Part shown: positions 62,283 to 64,000 of the stretch, in pieces | How positions within the stretch are numbered: the first letter of the stretch is position 1 | How the letters are laid out: each line of letters starts with the position of its first letter | The notes under the pieces: model-generated | Seen by the model: only the letters and a program-made list of their open reading frames with translations | The model's database searches: none | Told to the model about the DNA's origin: nothing | Source of the DNA: an uncultured Spartobacteria bacterium | GTDB taxonomy: Bacteria; Verrucomicrobiota; Verrucomicrobiia; Chthoniobacterales; Chthoniobacteraceae | Direction: 5' to 3' | Assembly: GCA_903933715.1 (NCBI GenBank) | Contig: CAIZLD010000067.1 | Location: forward strand, 1-64,000 | DNA length: 64,000 nucleotides | Position numbers and translations under genes: made by a program

Positions 62283-63812
62283 TTACTCCGCGGTCACTTC
62301 GCGGGCGAAAATATTGATCTGCCCATTGGGTTCTCGGCGCACGCCGGTGATTTCAAATGGGCGCATTTCATCGCGGGTAAACGTGGCGCTCTTTAACGGA
62401 GCTGCAGTCCCGTTGGGATACTCGACGATCACCCGGGGCGGCAGTGAACTGGTCATCGAGGCCAAAGCATTCCCCAGGGAACTGGCGGGACGGAGTACGG
62501 CCCGGTTGTCGCTGCTGAAGGAGACGACGAAATTGCCGCGCAAATAGAGCCGTTCGCCGCCGGTGCCGCGGTCGGCCAGTTCATTGGCATCAGAAAGGGT
62601 CACCAGCCGGCCCCGGGGCATTTTGCCTGGAGCGTAGGTCCGCCACGATCCGCCGCTGATCACGGTTCCCGGGGTGGGGGTGGGAGCCGAGACGAGGAAC
62701 GGCTGGAGCGGCACTTTCGTAGCTGCCGCGACCGGGGGGACTGTGGCGCTTGGTTTGGGTGAAGGCGGGGCGACCGCAACGGCCGGGGCCGGTTTGGGCG
62801 TTTCGACCGGTTTGGCGGGCGAGGGGGATACGGAAGGGGAAGGGGCGCTTTGGGCAACCAGCGGAGTCGGCAAAGGCTGCGCTGGGGCTGGCGTTGGGCT
62901 TGCCGCCGCTGGGGTGGGCGACGGTTCGGGAGTGTCCACGCGCACGATGGTGGTCTGCGCAACCGGCTGGGCCACGGCGATGGCCGGAGTGGCTCCGGGG
63001 GTGCTGGGAGCGGGGGCTCCGGAGCGCCGCCGGGTGTAATCGGCGAACGCTTTCAGGGCGTCGCCGTAGAGTTGACCACGGATGATCGGCAAACCGGCTT
63101 CGGGGTTGAGTTGAGCCGGGGGTTCCAGGCTGAAGCTGCCGCTGCCTTGTTTAAGGGCGTAAGTGCCATACAAGAGCGGGACGACCGTCAGTTGAAGGCG
63201 TCCATCCGGGGTTCGGGCAACGTGGATCAGGGCGGAAAGATCGAGCGATTTTTCGAGCTTGAGATCGAGGCCGGTCCGGAGCATCTGCTCAAGGGAGGGC
63301 AATGTCTGCGGCGTGGCCGGGTAGACGTGTTCAATGATTACCTGCGGGTTTTCCTCGGCCTGGGCAAGGGCCACGAGCCCCACGCCAAAGAAGTCGCTCG
63401 GCTTGAGCTCATAGGAACTCATAATGCTGTAGCGGCCGGTGATGTAGGGGACCAGATTTTTCGTGTTCTGGTAATTCCGGATGTAGTCGCGCAGCAGTTC
63501 CTCGTTCTTGCGGTCCAGATCGTAACGCGAAAGGCTTCCATACCGCTCAAACACCTTCTGGGGGGTGAGAAAGTCGCCCGGAGGAGCCTGGGTCAGGACA
63601 AACCGCTTGGGAGCCTCGATCTTGTTGATTTTTTGAAGGAACCGGTAGCTTTCCGGCTTCTCGGGGTGACCGAAAATGTAATAGCTCCCGAGCCAGCACG
63701 CCAGGGCCAGCCCGATCAGCAAAATGATCACGACGGTCCAGACAAAGAGGTTGTCGTGCTTGGGCCCGTCGGGGACGGTGCGGAATTCCCGCCTGAAAAG
63801 ATCTTCGTTCAT
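62283..63812 (-). CDS. Membrane-anchored protein with Pro/Ala-rich linker
   Basis: 509 residues. A short cytoplasmic part (with DGPKHDNLFVW) precedes one membrane helix (about 24-46), so most of the protein lies in the periplasm. Residues about 50-270 form a mixed domain (SYYIFGHPEKPESYRFLQKINKIEAPKRF, YQNTKNLVPYITGRYSIMSSYEL, PLLYGTYALKQGSGSFSLEPPAQLNPEAGLPI). Residues about 275-370 are a low-complexity Pro, Ala, Ser and Thr linker with many TPxPxP blocks. The last 110 residues are compact (YAPGKMPRGRLVTLSDANELADRG). I do not recognise the family. Position between eno and mutL suggests a conserved lineage-specific gene. It is divergent from mutL. Confidence 0.75.
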   Translation of the reverse strand: MNEDLFRREFRTVPDGPKHDNLFVWTVVIILLIGLALACWLGSYYIFGHPEKPESYRFLQKINKIEAPKRFVLTQAPPGDFLTPQKVFERYGSLSRYDLDRKNEELLRDYIRNYQNTKNLVPYITGRYSIMSSYELKPSDFFGVGLVALAQAEENPQVIIEHVYPATPQTLPSLEQMLRTGLDLKLEKSLDLSALIHVARTPDGRLQLTVVPLLYGTYALKQGSGSFSLEPPAQLNPEAGLPIIRGQLYGDALKAFADYTRRRSGAPAPSTPGATPAIAVAQPVAQTTIVRVDTPEPSPTPAAASPTPAPAQPLPTPLVAQSAPSPSVSPSPAKPVETPKPAPAVAVAPPSPKPSATVPPVAAATKVPLQPFLVSAPTPTPGTVISGGSWRTYAPGKMPRGRLVTLSDANELADRGTGGERLYLRGNFVVSFSSDNRAVLRPASSLGNALASMTSSLPPRVIVEYPNGTAAPLKSATFTRDEMRPFEITGVRREPNGQINIFAREVTAE

Positions 63813-63925
63813 AGCGTGCGAACGTGAAGTTGTTTGACGGCGCTGGCGGTGCGGTTAATCATTTCGGGCAGTTCCGCGAAAATAACGACTCGCGGGAGTG
63901 AAGTCAAACCAGCCTCCTCAATTCC

Positions 63926-64000
63926 ATGAGTCGCATCCAACTTTTATCCGAAGAGGTGGCCAGCCAGGTGGCGGCCGGGGAAGTCGTCGAACGCCCTGCC
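63926..64000 (+). CDS. mutL: DNA mismatch repair protein MutL, N-terminal fragment cut by window end
   Basis: 25 codons are visible from ATG 63926, reading MSRIQLLSEEVASQVAAGEV then VERPA. This is the invariant opening of MutL, including the Ile-Gln-x-Leu and AAGEVVERPA segment of the GHKL ATPase site. The rest lies beyond the window. MutL couples mismatch recognition by MutS to strand excision. Confidence 0.93.
   Translation, partial: MSRIQLLSEEVASQVAAGEVVERPA

Noticed and set aside
62850-63827. 325-residue plus-strand open frame
   Set aside because: Antisense to the proline-rich membrane protein; the linker repeats create open frames on both strands.

Overview
The window looks like the chromosome of a Gram-negative, soil- or sediment-type bacterium, most probably a member of the Verrucomicrobiota. 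This assignment is an inference. It rests on gene content (a lexA-imuA-imuB-dnaE2 mutagenesis cassette, DUF4142 and DUF6328 proteins, several uroporphyrinogen-decarboxylase-like proteins mixed with carbohydrate genes), a G+C content that looks close to 57%, and many starts without a Shine-Dalgarno sequence. There is no rRNA, CRISPR array, integrase or transposase. One tRNA, tRNA-Ile2 (CAT anticodon), is present.

Layout. 0-0.3 kb: hairpin-rich, REP-like intergenic sequence. 0.3-4.5 kb: a leftward, overlapping sugar ABC importer operon (ATPase, lipoprotein binding protein, two permeases). It is divergent from a secreted protein of the 'putative glucoamylase' family (4.7-6.0 kb). 6.2-11.6 kb: an MsbA-like ABC exporter, a small polytopic membrane protein, an SDR oxidoreductase, a secreted DUF4142 protein with a 57-residue hydrophilic companion, a tiny lmo0937-type membrane peptide and a tandemly duplicated DUF6328 membrane protein. 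11.7-17.6 kb: the translationally coupled lexA-imuA-imuB-dnaE2 SOS mutagenesis operon. Its promoter sits inside a dyad that touches the lexA start codon. 17.7-32.3 kb: mostly housekeeping genes: a SBF-family transporter, a UvrD/PcrA helicase, a second DUF4142 protein with a Gln-rich tail, CstA, RodA, an orphan OppF-type ATPase, ThiG, an AlgH/YqgE protein, a FIST sensor protein, a photolyase and a P1B-4 metal ATPase, then the tRNA. 32.8-35.5 kb: cyclopropane fatty acid synthase, an exported rubrerythrin and a DUF2231 membrane protein.

35.8-60.1 kb is the accessory heart of the window, a large carbohydrate-utilisation locus. One rightward set carries a GH94-type phosphorylase, a 1623-residue secreted multi-domain protein, a URO-D-like protein and a rhamnose mutarotase. 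A second rightward set, divergent from an AraC regulator, carries a fusion of a GH105-type unsaturated-uronyl hydrolase with an IolB-type isomerase, then an RraA-type protein and a KduD-like SDR. A leftward set carries a PQQ-type beta-propeller, a secreted putative glycosidase, a 2-hydroxyacid dehydrogenase and a TIM-barrel isomerase. A second leftward set carries another URO-D-like protein, a RhaT-type rhamnose transporter and a second rhamnose mutarotase. Two more AraC regulators each sit divergent from a URO-D-like gene. The simplest reading is a regulon that takes up and degrades rhamnose-plus-uronate oligosaccharides, such as lyase products of rhamnogalacturonan or a similar polymer. The hydrolase and isomerase steps are fused in one protein, and URO-D-like proteins are repeatedly coupled to rhamnose mutarotases. 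That coupling has no obvious textbook explanation and is the best candidate here for an undescribed system.

The right edge (60.1-64 kb) returns to core genes: a truncated MoxR remnant, a DivIC/FtsB-like protein, enolase with a strong terminator, a proline-rich membrane protein, and the first codons of mutL running off the end.
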